Source: Streptomyces flavofungini (GTDB lineage Bacteria > Actinomycetota > Actinomycetes > Streptomycetales > Streptomycetaceae). Taken from it: a DNA stretch of 64,000 bases. Made by a program: the position numbers and the translations under genes. Below, in pieces: positions 36,063-45,035 of this stretch. Numbering within the stretch: the stretch's first letter is position 1; each line of letters starts with the position of its first letter. The notes under the pieces were generated by a model. That model did not search any database. It had not been told where the DNA came from and worked only from the letters and a program-made list of their open reading frames with translations. The stretch covers positions 62,001 to 126,000 of the forward strand of contig NZ_BMVR01000002.1 of NCBI RefSeq assembly GCF_014650815.1, read 5' to 3'.

Positions 36063-37413
36063 CGCCCACCAACGGTACGCGCGCCGATACCGCCGTACCG
36101 CCGCCCGACTCCGACTCCACGCTGAGGGCGCCCGCGATGCGCTCGGCGCGGGCCCGCATGCCCCTGAGCCCGAAGCCGCCGGTGCGGGTGCGGGCGGGCA
36201 GGGCGAGCGGGTCGAAGCCGCGGCCGTCGTCGCGGACGTCGAGGGCGACCTCGCCCGCCATGTACGACAGGGTGACGCCGACGCGGGTCGGCGCCGCGTG
36301 CCGGGCGGCGTTGGACAGGGCCTCCTCGACGATGCGCAGCAGGGTCGCCTCCACCTCCTCGTGGAGGGGCTTGCCGGTGCCAGTGACCGTGAAGTCGGCG
36401 CGCACGCCCGTCCGATCGCCCCACTCCCTGACCGTCTTGCGCAGGGCCTTGGGCAGGCTGTCGTGCTCCAGGGCGACCGGGGCGAGGTTGTGCACGGAGC
36501 GGCGGGCCTCGCCGAGGCTGTGCCGGGCCAGGGCGGTGGCCCGGTCCAGGTGCTCGCGGGCGAGCTCCTGGTCGGGGGTGTTCGCGACGACCTGGAGCTG
36601 GGCGATGATGCCGGTCAGGCCCTGCGCGATGGTGTCGTGGATCTCGGCGGCCAGGCGTCTGCGCTCGTCGGCGACGCCCGCTTCGCGTGCTTGGAGCAGG
36701 AGTTGGGCGTGCAGCGCGGCGTTCTCGTCCATGGCCTGCTGCAGCGCGGCGTTGGCGGCCTCCAACTGGTCGATGGTCCGCTCCTGGAACCGGGTGCGCT
36801 CCTCCTCCTTGTTCGCGATGTGGGCGAAGACCGTGATCAGCCCGACGTTGGCCCCGAGCATCGCCCCGAACACCACCCAGCCGATCCGCCCGTGCGGCGG
36901 CAGCCCACCCGCCTGCGCCCCCGCCATGGTCACGGCCGTCGCGAACAGCCCGGCCGGGACCAGCCGGCGCGTGAGCAGCCGCTCCGACCCGAAGTACCCC
37001 GTGACGGCGTAGAACACGAAGAACGGGTTCAGCCACGCCAGCGTGAACGCGAGCCCCCAGCGCACGAAGTAGTACGCGGTGCCCGACCGGGACGGCCCCG
37101 GCCGAGAGCGCGCGGCCCCGATCCACCTGACCTGGAGGACCACGGCGACGCCGACGAGGACCACCGCCACGGTCCACTCCCCCCGCCCCATCCCGACGAC
37201 AGCGCTGGTGGCCGCGGAGAGCAGGGTGCCGAAGGCGAGGAGGGCGAGGGGACCCCAGCGGTGGAACAGCTCCCAGCGTTCGGTGACGAGGGTGGCGGGG
37301 GTGGGGATGGTGGAGGTGGCGAGGGTGGCGCCGGGGATGGTGGGAGTACCCGGCGTGCCCGGCGTGCCCGGCGCTGCGGGTGCGGGGTCGTTCGGCGTGC
37401 TGGGTCGTGCCAT
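36052..37413 (-). CDS. NarX/DesK-type sensor histidine kinase
   Basis: A 453-residue kinase. After a Pro/Thr/Gly-rich N-terminus (repeats of TPGTPGTP), about five transmembrane helices form the sensor (WGPLALLAFGTLLSAATSAV and WGLAFTLAWLNPFFVFYAVT, for example) with almost no extracellular domain, so a membrane-located signal is likely. A coiled coil (QLEAANAALQQAMDENAALH) leads to the HisKA_3 domain with His259 in RRLAAEIHDTIAQGLTG, then the ATPase N box LRIVEEALSNAARHA and G box VRDDGRGFDPL. ATG 37413 begins MARPSTPNDPAP. It is preceded by the permease gene, 47 bases apart, and overlaps the response regulator. Confidence 0.94.
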   Translation of the reverse strand: MARPSTPNDPAPAAPGTPGTPGTPTIPGATLATSTIPTPATLVTERWELFHRWGPLALLAFGTLLSAATSAVVGMGRGEWTVAVVLVGVAVVLQVRWIGAARSRPGPSRSGTAYYFVRWGLAFTLAWLNPFFVFYAVTGYFGSERLLTRRLVPAGLFATAVTMAGAQAGGLPPHGRIGWVVFGAMLGANVGLITVFAHIANKEEERTRFQERTIDQLEAANAALQQAMDENAALHAQLLLQAREAGVADERRRLAAEIHDTIAQGLTGIIAQLQVVANTPDQELAREHLDRATALARHSLGEARRSVHNLAPVALEHDSLPKALRKTVREWGDRTGVRADFTVTGTGKPLHEEVEATLLRIVEEALSNAARHAAPTRVGVTLSYMAGEVALDVRDDGRGFDPLALPARTRTGGFGLRGMRARAERIAGALSVESESGGGTAVSARVPLVGDEH

Positions 37414-37460
37414 GGGCCCAGTCTCGTCCACCCGGCCCACAGCGCCCGCCGCGCGGTCGG

Positions 37461-38303
37461 TCACTCCCAGCGGAACCATCGCGCCGCCGCCGTGGTGAGC
37501 ACCGCCGTCCACAGGACCAGGACGCCCAGGTGGGCCGGGCCGGGCCAGTCGCCGGACGCCGCCTGGTTGAGGGCCTCCGCGGCCGCGCCGAACGGCAGGG
37601 CCTCGACGACCTGGGCGAGGGTGTCCGGCATCGCCTGCACCGGCAGCCAGACGCCCGCGCTGAACATCATCGGGAAGAACACCGCCGAACCGACCGCCGT
37701 CGCCGCCTTGGAGGTGCGCGACAGCGCCGACACCAGGGCGCCCAGCGCCAGCGCGGAGGCGACGGCAAGGACCAGGGCGACCGCGTACCCGAATATCTGC
37801 CGGGGCAGCGGCACGTCGAAGACCGCCCGGCCCACCGCCAGGGAGAGCAGCGCCGAGCCGAGCGCGGCCGCGCCGTGCAGTCCCATCTGCGCGCCGAGCA
37901 CCGCCGTGGGCCGCACGGGCGTGGCCGACATCCGGCGCAGGATCCCCCGCTCGCGGTACCCCGTGATCACCGGCGGCATCGCCTGGACCCCGGCCATGAT
38001 CATGGACAGCAGCACGGTCACGGGCACATACGCGTCGACCAGCCGGATGCCGCCCAGGTCGTCCTGTGCCTCCCGGAAGGACGGGACGGACCCGAGGACC
38101 ACCAGGAGCACCGTGGGGAAGGCGAGGACCCAGAAGAGGGAGCCCGGTTCCCGCCGGAACAGCCGCACTTCGGCCTTGAGGACGGCTCGGGCGGCACCGG
38201 GGGTGCGGGCCGGGGCGGAGTGCGGGCCGGGGGCGGAGGCAGGGGTGGTGGGGCCGGTGGCCGGCGGGCTGGTGGCGTCGGCTGAGGCGGCTGGAGTGGT
38301 CAT
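37461..38303 (-). CDS. ABC-2 type exporter permease
   Basis: A 280-residue ABC-2 permease of the DrrB/YhfI kind. About 45 Pro/Ala/Ser-rich residues precede a cytoplasmic segment (VLKAEVRLFRREPGSLFWVL) and six helices; the family signature is at GYRERGILRRMSATPVRPTA, and the later MMFSAGVWLPVQAMPDTLAQ fits the ABC-2 pattern. ATG 38303 overlaps the ATPase stop (ATGA), so both subunits are made in equal amounts. It most likely exports a drug, lipid or antimicrobial peptide under control of the two-component system encoded downstream. Confidence 0.92.
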   Translation of the reverse strand: MTTPAASADATSPPATGPTTPASAPGPHSAPARTPGAARAVLKAEVRLFRREPGSLFWVLAFPTVLLVVLGSVPSFREAQDDLGGIRLVDAYVPVTVLLSMIMAGVQAMPPVITGYRERGILRRMSATPVRPTAVLGAQMGLHGAAALGSALLSLAVGRAVFDVPLPRQIFGYAVALVLAVASALALGALVSALSRTSKAATAVGSAVFFPMMFSAGVWLPVQAMPDTLAQVVEALPFGAAAEALNQAASGDWPGPAHLGVLVLWTAVLTTAAARWFRWE

Positions 38304-39361
38304 GCCGGGGCTCCGTGGTGTCCGGGGCGGGTGGGTGCGGGGGCGTCGGTGGGGTCGTGGCTGTCGGTGGGCGGGTGGCCGCCGGTGGGTGCGTGGCCGC
38401 CGGGGTGGCCCTCGGACCGGGCCGTCGGGTGGTCCTCTGTGGGCGTGGGCGTGGGCGTGGACGTGGTCGTCAGGTCCAGGAACGCGTCGTCCAACGTGGC
38501 TTCGGTGACGCGGAGTTGGTGGGCCGTGATCCGGTGTCGGGCCAGCAGGGTGAGGAGGGCGTCGACGGTGGCGTCGGTGCCGTTGAGGGTGAGGCGGCCG
38601 TCCTTCTCCGTGGCGGAGCTGAGCCGGGGCAGCGCGGCCAGGTCGGCGGGGGTGAGCGGCACCGACGGCGTGAAGGAGATGACCGTGGAGCCCGCGGAGC
38701 GGCCGATGAGACCTGCCGGGGTGTCGAGCGCGGCCACCCGGCCCCGGTCGATCACCGCTATGCGGTCGCACAACCGCTGGGCCTCCTCCATGAAGTGGGT
38801 GACGAGCAGGACCGTGACACCGCTGTCCCGCACTTCCTCGATCAGTTGCCAGGTGTCCCGGCGTGCCCGCGGGTCGAGGCCGGTGGTCAGCTCGTCGAGG
38901 ACGACGACGCGGGGACTGCCGATCAGGGCGAGGGCGATGAACAGGCGCTGCTTCTGGCCGCCGGAGAGCTTGGCGAAGCGGGTGTTCAGCTTGTCGGTGA
39001 GGCCGAGGCGCTCGGCGAGCGGGCGCCAGTCGGCCGGGCGGGTGTAGAACGCGGCGTACAGCTCGAGTGCCTCGCGGACCGTGAGCTTCGGCTGCAGTTC
39101 GCTCTCCTGGAGCTGCGCGCCGAGGACGCGGGTGACCTGGGCGTGGTCCGCCACCGGGTCGAGTCCGGCGACGCGCACCGCGCCCACGTCGGGCACGCGC
39201 AGGCCCTCGACGCATTCGACGGTGGTCGTCTTGCCCGCGCCGTTGGGCCCGAGGACGCCGAAGATCTCGCCCTGCTCGACGGCGAAGGTGACGCCGTCGA
39301 CGACGGCTCGGCCGCCGTAGACCTTGCGCAGGTCCCTGACTTCGATGATGGGAGGAGGCAT
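38300..39361 (-). CDS. ABC-2 exporter ATP-binding protein
   Basis: A 353-residue ATPase. Walker A is GPNGAGKTTTVECVEGL, the signature is LSGGQKQRLFIALALIG, Walker B is VVVLDELTTGLD and the switch His is in LLVTHFMEEAQRL. The DrrA-like C-terminal extension (LTVRE... and EATLDDAFLDLTT) is present. The last 45-50 residues form a His/Pro/Gly/Thr tail (PTPTPTEDHPTARSEGHPGG and similar) not needed for ABC function. ATG 39361 follows GCGAGG. It is the first gene of a four-gene operon; a long palindrome lies about 57 bases upstream. Confidence 0.94.
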   Translation of the reverse strand: MPPPIIEVRDLRKVYGGRAVVDGVTFAVEQGEIFGVLGPNGAGKTTTVECVEGLRVPDVGAVRVAGLDPVADHAQVTRVLGAQLQESELQPKLTVREALELYAAFYTRPADWRPLAERLGLTDKLNTRFAKLSGGQKQRLFIALALIGSPRVVVLDELTTGLDPRARRDTWQLIEEVRDSGVTVLLVTHFMEEAQRLCDRIAVIDRGRVAALDTPAGLIGRSAGSTVISFTPSVPLTPADLAALPRLSSATEKDGRLTLNGTDATVDALLTLLARHRITAHQLRVTEATLDDAFLDLTTTSTPTPTPTEDHPTARSEGHPGGHAPTGGHPPTDSHDPTDAPAPTRPGHHGAPA

Positions 39362-39417
39362 GGACCAAGCCTCGCCGTCACGGCCCCCGGCCCACATCGT
39401 CCATCCCGCTGCGACCG

Positions 39418-39439
39418 CCATCAACCGATCGGTTGATGG
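39418..39439. promoter_or_regulatory. 22-bp perfect palindrome, candidate TetR-type operator
   Basis: Half-site CCATCAACCGA is followed directly by its exact reverse complement. The AACCGATCGGTT core is typical of TetR-family operators. It lies 57 bases upstream of the exporter ATPase ATG and 200 bases before the divergent exporter pair, so it could control either. Confidence 0.6.
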
Positions 39440-39488
39440 ACCCCTACGACCCCCCGGCGGCCCCCGAACGCACCACGGCAACGGCCGC

Positions 39489-39560
39489 CGAATCACTGCG
39501 GCAGCGGCCCCGAATCACCCCAGCAACAGCCCGCGAATCACCTCAGCAGCGGCCCGCGAC
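39489..39560. repeat. CGAATCAC imperfect tandem repeats
   Basis: CGAATCAC occurs at 39489, 39511 and 39534, each followed by a C/G-rich stretch with CAGCAGCGGCCC-like ending, giving a 22-23 base period. They fill the middle of the divergent promoter region between the two exporter operons. Confidence 0.7.
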
Positions 39561-39636
39561 CTAGGACCAGCGGACGACCCCGACCGGGCCGAAACTCGGT
39601 GGGCGCTGTCAGTGGTGAAACGTAGGCTCACTGCTG

Positions 39637-41523
39637 ATGTCCACGACACATGCACCTGCCCAGGACCCCGGCGGACGCTCCGCCGTCAGGACGCTCAGAC
39701 GGCTCTGGCCGTATGTGCGCCCCGTACGAACACGCCTGTTCAGCGCGGCGTTCATCGCCGTCGTGGCGTCCTGTACGGGCCTGCTGTTCCCGCTCGTCCT
39801 GAAGTGGATGGTGGACGGCCCCGTGGCCGACCGGGACACGGGTGGCGTCTGGCTCGGGGCGCTGCTCCTGCTGGGGCTCGGCGTCGTGGAGGCGGTGCTG
39901 TTCGGCTTCCGGCGCTGGCTCGTCGCACGGCCGCTCGCGGGGGTGGAGGCGGAGATGCGGGCGGACCTGTTCCGCCATCTGCAGCGCGTGCCCGTCGCCT
40001 TCCACGACCGGTGGGCCTCCGGCCAGTTGCTCTCGCGCGGCACCACCGATCTGATGATGGTGCGCATGTTCCTCGCGTTCCCGCTGACGTTCCTGCTGGT
40101 CAACGGCGCGACGATCGTGGTCGGCATGGCCATTCTGCTCGCCCAGGACTGGACGCTCGGCCTGGTGCTGCTCGCCCCCGTGGTGCCGATGGTGGTCTTC
40201 CTCTCGTACTCCGAGGAGCGGTACGCCGCCGTGGCGCGGCGCGCGCAGGACCAGGTGGGCGACCTGACGACGGTCGTCGAGGAGAGCGTGCTCGGCATCC
40301 GGATCATCAAGGGCTTCGGGCGCCACCGCAGCCAGGCCCGGGCGTTCCGCGAGCTGTCGGGCACGCTGCGCGGCACGGAGCTGGTCAAGGCCCGGCTGCT
40401 CGCGGCGATCTACGCCGTGATCATGACGCTGCCGGAGCTGGCGATCGGGGCCGCGCTCGTCCTCGGCTCGGTCCAGGTGGCCGACGGCGGGCTCTCCACG
40501 GGCACGCTGGTGGCGTTCCTGTCGACGGCGCTCGCGCTGCGCTGGCCGGTGGAGTCGATCGGCTTCCTGCTCGCGATGAGCCAGGAGGCGGCGACGGCCA
40601 CGGAGCGGTACTTCGAGGTCATGGACGCGGAGCCGGAGTCGGACGTGCGGGCGGAAGCGGGCTCGGGTTCGGGTTCGGGTTCGGGTTCGGGTTCGGGCCC
40701 AGCCTCGGCTTCGGCTTCGGCTTCGGCTGCGGCTTCGGGCAAGGCGCGCGCGGTCGCCGCCGTCCCGGCGCCCCGTACCCCCGCCGACGGCATCCGCTTC
40801 GAAGCCGTCGAGTTCCGCTACCCCGACGCCCCCGACGACACCCCGCCCGTCCTGGACCGCATCGACCTGCACATCCGCACCGGCGAGACACTGGCCCTCG
40901 TCGGCGCCACCGGCAGCGGCAAGACCACGCTGACGGCCCTCGTGCCCCGGCTGCACGAGCTGACGGGCGGGCGCATCACGCTCGACGGCGAGGACATCGC
41001 GGCGATGCCGCGCGCACGCGTGCGCACGCTGGTGTCCATGGCCTTCGAGGAGCCCACGCTGTTCTCCGCGTCCGTGGGCGAGAACGTGCTCATGGGGGCC
41101 GACGGGGGCGCGGGCGCGGAGGAGTTGGGGCGGGCTCTCGCGGTCGCGCAGGCCGAGTTCGTGCACGGGCTGCCGAAGGGGGCGGACACGCAGGTCGGCG
41201 AGCAGGGGCTGAGCCTGTCCGGCGGGCAGCGGCAGCGGCTCGCGCTGGCCCGCGCGGTGGTGGGCAAGCCGCGCTTCCTCGTCCTCGACGACCCGCTGTC
41301 CGCGCTGGACGTCCACACGGAGGCGCTGGTGGAGGCGGCGCTGCGGCGGGTCCTGAAGGACACCACGGCGCTGGTGGTGGCGCACCGCCCGTCGACGGTG
41401 CTCCTGGCGGACCGGGTCGCGCTGCTGTCCGGCGGCCGGATCACGGCCGTGGGCACGCACCAGGAACTGCTGCGGGAGAACGCCGAGTACGCATGGCTGA
41501 TGTCTGGGGGGACGGACGAATGA
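39637..41523 (+). CDS. ABC exporter half-transporter A (degenerate ATP site)
   Basis: A 628-residue type IV exporter subunit: six helices, then an ABC domain with Walker A GATGSGKTTL, signature LSLSGGQRQRLALA, and Walker B FLVLDDPLSALD in which Asp replaces the catalytic Glu. The two domains are joined by a linker rich in (Gly-Ser)n then (Ala-Ser)n, residues about 342-367, encoded by a hexanucleotide array. ATG 39637 begins MSTTHAPAQDPG. Its stop overlaps the start of the partner subunit. The pair forms a heterodimeric multidrug-type exporter in which one site is non-hydrolytic. Confidence 0.94.
   Translation: MSTTHAPAQDPGGRSAVRTLRRLWPYVRPVRTRLFSAAFIAVVASCTGLLFPLVLKWMVDGPVADRDTGGVWLGALLLLGLGVVEAVLFGFRRWLVARPLAGVEAEMRADLFRHLQRVPVAFHDRWASGQLLSRGTTDLMMVRMFLAFPLTFLLVNGATIVVGMAILLAQDWTLGLVLLAPVVPMVVFLSYSEERYAAVARRAQDQVGDLTTVVEESVLGIRIIKGFGRHRSQARAFRELSGTLRGTELVKARLLAAIYAVIMTLPELAIGAALVLGSVQVADGGLSTGTLVAFLSTALALRWPVESIGFLLAMSQEAATATERYFEVMDAEPESDVRAEAGSGSGSGSGSGSGPASASASASAAASGKARAVAAVPAPRTPADGIRFEAVEFRYPDAPDDTPPVLDRIDLHIRTGETLALVGATGSGKTTLTALVPRLHELTGGRITLDGEDIAAMPRARVRTLVSMAFEEPTLFSASVGENVLMGADGGAGAEELGRALAVAQAEFVHGLPKGADTQVGEQGLSLSGGQRQRLALARAVVGKPRFLVLDDPLSALDVHTEALVEAALRRVLKDTTALVVAHRPSTVLLADRVALLSGGRITAVGTHQELLRENAEYAWLMSGGTDE
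40663..40738 (+). repeat. GGGTTC / GGCTTC hexanucleotide array in a linker
   Basis: About six GGTTCG-type units followed by about five CTCGGCTT-type units encode GSGSGSGSGSGSG and ASASASASA between the membrane and ATPase domains of exporter subunit A. The six-base unit keeps the frame when copy number changes. Confidence 0.9.
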
Positions 41524-43568
41524 GCACGGTCGGCGACAAGAGCCGCAGGGGCGACGAGAGAACCGGGCCGGACGACGGGCCCTCGGGTCCCCCCGCCAAG
41601 GAAGCCATCACCCACGAAGCAAGCTCCCATGGAGCCATCACCCAAGAAGGCAGCCCCTACGAAGGCAGCCCCTACGAAGGCACCACCCACAAAGACAGCG
41701 ACCGCAAAGACAGCGTCCACGAAAGCACCGCCTACGACGGCACCGCCCAAGAAGCCCTGGACGACGCCTTCGACAACGACACCCTGCCCGCTCCCCCGGG
41801 CGCGACCGGCACCCTCCTGCGCTCCCTGCTCGCGCCCCGCCGCGCCCGAGTCGTCGTGGCCGCCCTGCTGCTCCTCGTCCAGCAGGCCGTCATCCAGGCC
41901 GGGCCGCTGCTGGTCGCGTACGCCATTGACCGTGCCGTGCCCGCGTTCCGCGCGGACGACCACGGCCCGCTGATCGCGGTCGGCGTGGCCTATCTGGTGT
42001 GCGCGGCGGCCGCGGGGGCGTTCCAGTACGCCTTCATCGTGGCGTCCGCCCGCGTGAACCAGGACGTGCTGCTCGATCTGCGGGGGCGGATCTTCCGGCA
42101 CGCGCAGGCGCTCAGCGTGGACTTCCACGAGCGGTACACGTCGGGGCGGCTGATCTCCCGCGCCACCACGGATGTGGAGTCGCTGCGGGAGCTGCTCAAC
42201 GAGGGCCTGCAGGAACTGCTCACGGTGGTGCTGTCGTTCGTCACCATCTCGGCGATGCTGCTCTGGCTCGACCTGGGCCTCGGCGCGGTCGCCGTCCTGT
42301 CGTTCGTGCCCCTGTACGCGCTGATCCGGCTCTACCAGCACCGCGCGGGGAAGGTGTTCCGCGTCCGCTCGACCGCGGTCGCCGCCGTCATCGTGAAGTT
42401 CACGGAGACAATGAACGGCATCCGTCCGGTGCGCGCGTTCCGCCGCGAGAAGGCCAACGAGGAGCAGTTCGCGGCGCTCAACCACCGGCACGAGCGCACC
42501 AACGGCGACGCGCTCCTGGAGATGGCGCGGTACGTGGTCGGCTCGCGGCTCGTCGCGAACACGGCCGTCGCGGGGATCGTGCTGTGGGGCGCGTACCGCG
42601 TCGCGCAGGACACGCTCGCGCTCGGTGTGCTCGCCGCGGCGGTGCTGTACCTGCGGCGGCTGTACGACCCGATCGACCGGCTCGGCATGTTCCTCAACTC
42701 GTACCAGTCGGCGGCGGCTTCCCTGGAGAAGATCGCGGGGCTGCTCGCGCAGACGCCGTCCGTGCCGGAGCCCGCGCCCGGCACCGAGAAGCAACTGCCG
42801 CCGCTCGCCTCCGAGCACCCGGGCCGCACCGTCGAGTTCGACGGCACGCGCTTCGCGTACCGCACGGGCGGTGAGGTCCTGCCGCACTTCGACCTGACGC
42901 TGCCCGCCGGACAGACCGTCGCCGTCGTCGGCTCGACCGGCGCGGGCAAGTCGACGCTGGCGAAGCTGCTCGCCCGCTTCTACGACCCGACGGACGGGCG
43001 CGTCCTGCTGGACGGCGTCGACCTGCGCGACCTCGCCAACGCCGAGCTGCGGCGGGGCGTCGTGATGGTCACCCAGGAGGCGTTCCTGTTCTCCGGCACG
43101 GTCGCCGAGAACATCGCGATCGGGCGCCCCGACGCGACCCGCGAGGACATCGAGCGCGCCGCGAAGGCCATCGGCGCCCACGACTTCATCACCTCCCTGC
43201 CCGACGGCTACGACACGGACGTACGCAAGCGCGGCGGCCGCATCTCGGCGGGCCAGCGCCAGCTCGTCGCGTTCGCCCGCGCCCTGCTCGCCGACCCCGC
43301 CGTGCTGATCCTCGACGAGGCCACCAGCTCCCTGGACATCCCCGGCGAGCGCGCCGTGCAGCGGGCGATGGACACGGTCCTGCGCGGCCGCACCGCCGTC
43401 GTGATCGCCCACCGCCTGTCCACGGTGGAGATCGCCGACCGGGTCCTCGTGATGGAGCACGGCCGGATCGTGGAGGACGGCCCGCCCGCCGAACTCATCG
43501 CGGGGACGGGGTCGTTCGCGGAGCTGCACCGGGCTTGGCGGGACAGCGTGGTGGGGAGCGGGGCGTAG
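41520..43568 (+). CDS. ABC exporter half-transporter B (catalytic ATP site)
   Basis: A 682-residue partner of the subunit above, starting in an ATGA overlap. About 95 residues of hydrophilic, repetitive sequence ([23 protein letters not shown], and [13 protein letters not shown]) precede the first helix at AVVAALLLL-like sequence. The ABC domain has Walker [11 protein letters not shown], a variant signature [16 protein letters not shown], and Walker [12 protein letters not shown] with the catalytic Glu. Its variant signature faces the Walker B of subunit A that lacks Glu, so the same composite site is degenerate from both sides, as in TM287/288-type exporters. A drug, lipid or peptide substrate is likely. 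Confidence 0.94.
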   Translation: MSTVGDKSRRGDERTGPDDGPSGPPAKEAITHEASSHGAITQEGSPYEGSPYEGTTHKDSDRKDSVHESTAYDGTAQEALDDAFDNDTLPAPPGATGTLLRSLLAPRRARVVVAALLLLVQQAVIQAGPLLVAYAIDRAVPAFRADDHGPLIAVGVAYLVCAAAAGAFQYAFIVASARVNQDVLLDLRGRIFRHAQALSVDFHERYTSGRLISRATTDVESLRELLNEGLQELLTVVLSFVTISAMLLWLDLGLGAVAVLSFVPLYALIRLYQHRAGKVFRVRSTAVAAVIVKFTETMNGIRPVRAFRREKANEEQFAALNHRHERTNGDALLEMARYVVGSRLVANTAVAGIVLWGAYRVAQDTLALGVLAAAVLYLRRLYDPIDRLGMFLNSYQSAAASLEKIAGLLAQTPSVPEPAPGTEKQLPPLASEHPGRTVEFDGTRFAYRTGGEVLPHFDLTLPAGQTVAVVGSTGAGKSTLAKLLARFYDPTDGRVLLDGVDLRDLANAELRRGVVMVTQEAFLFSGTVAENIAIGRPDATREDIERAAKAIGAHDFITSLPDGYDTDVRKRGGRISAGQRQLVAFARALLADPAVLILDEATSSLDIPGERAVQRAMDTVLRGRTAVVIAHRLSTVEIADRVLVMEHGRIVEDGPPAELIAGTGSFAELHRAWRDSVVGSGA

Positions 43569-43579
43569 CGGCTCCGCCG

Positions 43580-43813
43580 GGGTGGTCCCGGGGGGCCGGG
43601 AGGTGCGGTTGTCGCGCGTGGTGCGCATCCGGCGCATCTTCCCGGTGGCGGCCTCGAAGGCGCGGACCTCGCCCGCACCGCTGCGGCACACCAGGCCGCC
43701 CTTCGCCGCCCTTCGCCGCCCTTCGCCGCCAGGACGGGGATGCCGGTGCCCTGCGCCGCCCAGCGGACGCGGCCGATCGCCGCCCCCTTGGGAATCCCTG
43801 ATGGGTTAGCCAC
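43580..43813 (-). pseudogene. Remnant of a PQQ-like beta-propeller protein
   Basis: The minus strand opens at GTG 43813 with GRVRWAAQGTGIPVLA, a piece of a PQQ-like propeller blade. It then enters a 10-bp repeat, after which another frame continues VCRSGAGEVRAFEAATGK, the next strand of such a blade (GAGEVRAFDAATG is the common form). No complete blade set or start region is present. The kinases encoded at 51559-56568 have the same type of propeller. Probably a relic of a similar protein. Confidence 0.45.
43695..43730. repeat. 10-bp tandem repeat (CTTCGCCGCC)
   Basis: Three exact copies plus a partial copy. Because ten is not a multiple of three, each added copy shifts the reading frame, and the frame of the propeller remnant changes here. 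Confidence 0.95.
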
Positions 43814-43924
43814 AGCCCGACTTGGGGGCCTGCTGGCTCACCCCGACCACCCGCCGCCGGAAATGCTGGGAGACGGCACCCGAGCCGCAGCACCCCCGCC
43901 CCAGCCATCCCCCGAGGAGTCGCC

Positions 43925-44305
43925 GTGCACGAGCGCGTACCGAACCGGTCCCGTTCCCTCAGCCGCCCCCGGCGCGGTCACCGCGGGGCCGTGCCGACCG
44001 CGCTCGCCGTGGCCACCGGCGTCCTGGCGGCCGGAGCGCTCGCGGCACCCGTGGCGACCGCGGCCCCCTCAGCGACCGCCAGGACCTCCGCCCCCGGACC
44101 GCGGTCCGCGGCCTCCGCCCCCGAGCCCGACCGCGTACAGCGCACCCTCGACAAGCTCGTCCACGACGACGGCCTGCCCGCCGCGCTGGCCGCCGTCAGA
44201 AGGCTCGACGGACCGAACAGGAACTACACCGCGGGCGTCGGCGACGTGGCCACCGGCGCGAAGGTGCCGAGGAACGGGCAGGTGCGGATCGGCAGCAACA
44301 CCAAG
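43925..44305 (+). pseudogene. 5' part of a D-alanyl-D-alanine carboxypeptidase / serine hydrolase, cut at the active site
   Basis: GTG 43925 has GAGGAG upstream and begins VHERVPNRSRSLSRPRRGHR. A signal peptide with cleavage near VATAAP follows. The beta-lactamase-like domain begins RTLDKLVHDDGLPAALAAV and reaches VRIGSNTK, where Ser124 and Lys127 are the SxxK nucleophile motif. Homology stops at this point; the next residues are PGPGPHTPTPSW. The rest of the enzyme is missing and a TetR 3' end follows, so the gene is a truncated relic with an apparently intact start and export signal. Confidence 0.72.
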
Positions 44306-44329
44306 AGCCCGGGCCCCGGCCCCCACACC

Positions 44330-44622
44330 CCCACACCGTCCTGGACACCGAACTGAACCTCCTCGTCGAAACCGGCCACTTGCCCCCCCCCGCCGCCCGC
44401 CCCGGCGCCGACTTCGTCATCTGGACGGCCGTCCACGGCCTCGCCACCCTCCTCGCCGACGGCCTCATCACCGTCGACGACCCCCAGGCCGCCGATCGCC
44501 AGACGGAGCGCGTCGTCCGCGCCGTCCTCACCGGGCTGCGGCAGGAGCCCGAGGCCACCGAGCCCTGGCCGAAGGTGCGTTCGGCCCACACCGAGCGCAC
44601 GGCCGGGCGGCCCCGCGCCTGA
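44330..44622 (+). pseudogene. 3' part of a TetR-family regulator (WHG ligand-binding domain)
   Basis: In a different frame from the carboxypeptidase relic, the last 90 codons of a TetR protein remain: LDTELNLLVETGHLPPPAAR then ADFVIWTAVHGLATLLADGL, which is the WHG-type C-terminal domain, and RQTERVVRAVLTGLRQE. The DNA-binding N-terminus is absent. The two fragments share strand and meet at about 44306-44330, as expected for one deletion that joined two co-oriented genes. Confidence 0.72.
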
Positions 44623-45035
44623 GCGCACCCGCACCGGAGCCGCCCTCGGCCACCCCCTCCGCGCCACCGTCCGCACCCTCGTCCGCACCCTCGTCCGCGC
44701 CCCGCGAGAAACCGCATACCGGACTCAAAAATTCGGGCACCGAACGGAATCCAGCCAAAGTACGTTCACCGACCTGACATGTCCCTGTCTCGAATGGCAC
44801 TCTTCCCCTCACCAGTCGCACGCGCGCTCACGCGTGGGCGGCTCCCGCGCACGATGTCGTGCGCGTCGCACAGCACCACGGCCGACACCACGGCTCACCG
44901 CACCGTGCACCACCGTTCACCGCACCGTGCACCACAGCTCATCGCACCACGTACTGCCTGCTCCGCCCCGGACGGTCACCGCCGCCCGGTCGCCCCCTGG
45001 CCGCTCCACCGGCGGCCGCGCAGAAGGAGTCCGTG
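44623..45035. other. Leader region of the first M4 protease gene
   Basis: The 413-base stretch holds short GCACCCTCGTCC repeats (about 44673-44700), the conserved upstream box at 44773-44807, and a set of degenerate CACCGTGCACCAC repeats (about 44901-44950). No coding sequence is convincing. It carries the promoter and a long 5' leader for the protease. Confidence 0.6.
44773..44807 (+). promoter_or_regulatory. Upstream box shared by the two M4 protease genes (copy 1)
   Basis: CCTGACATGTCCCTG, then AATGGCACTCTTCCC. The same arrangement occurs upstream of the second protease gene. It lies 263 bases before the first protease start. Conservation between paralogue leaders whose surroundings have diverged suggests a promoter or protein-binding site. 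Confidence 0.55.

Noticed and set aside
40818-43691. A long minus-strand frame opposite the exporter genes
   Set aside because: Antisense shadow of the exporter genes. Only its first few dozen codons, beyond the exporter stop, look real, as the propeller remnant.
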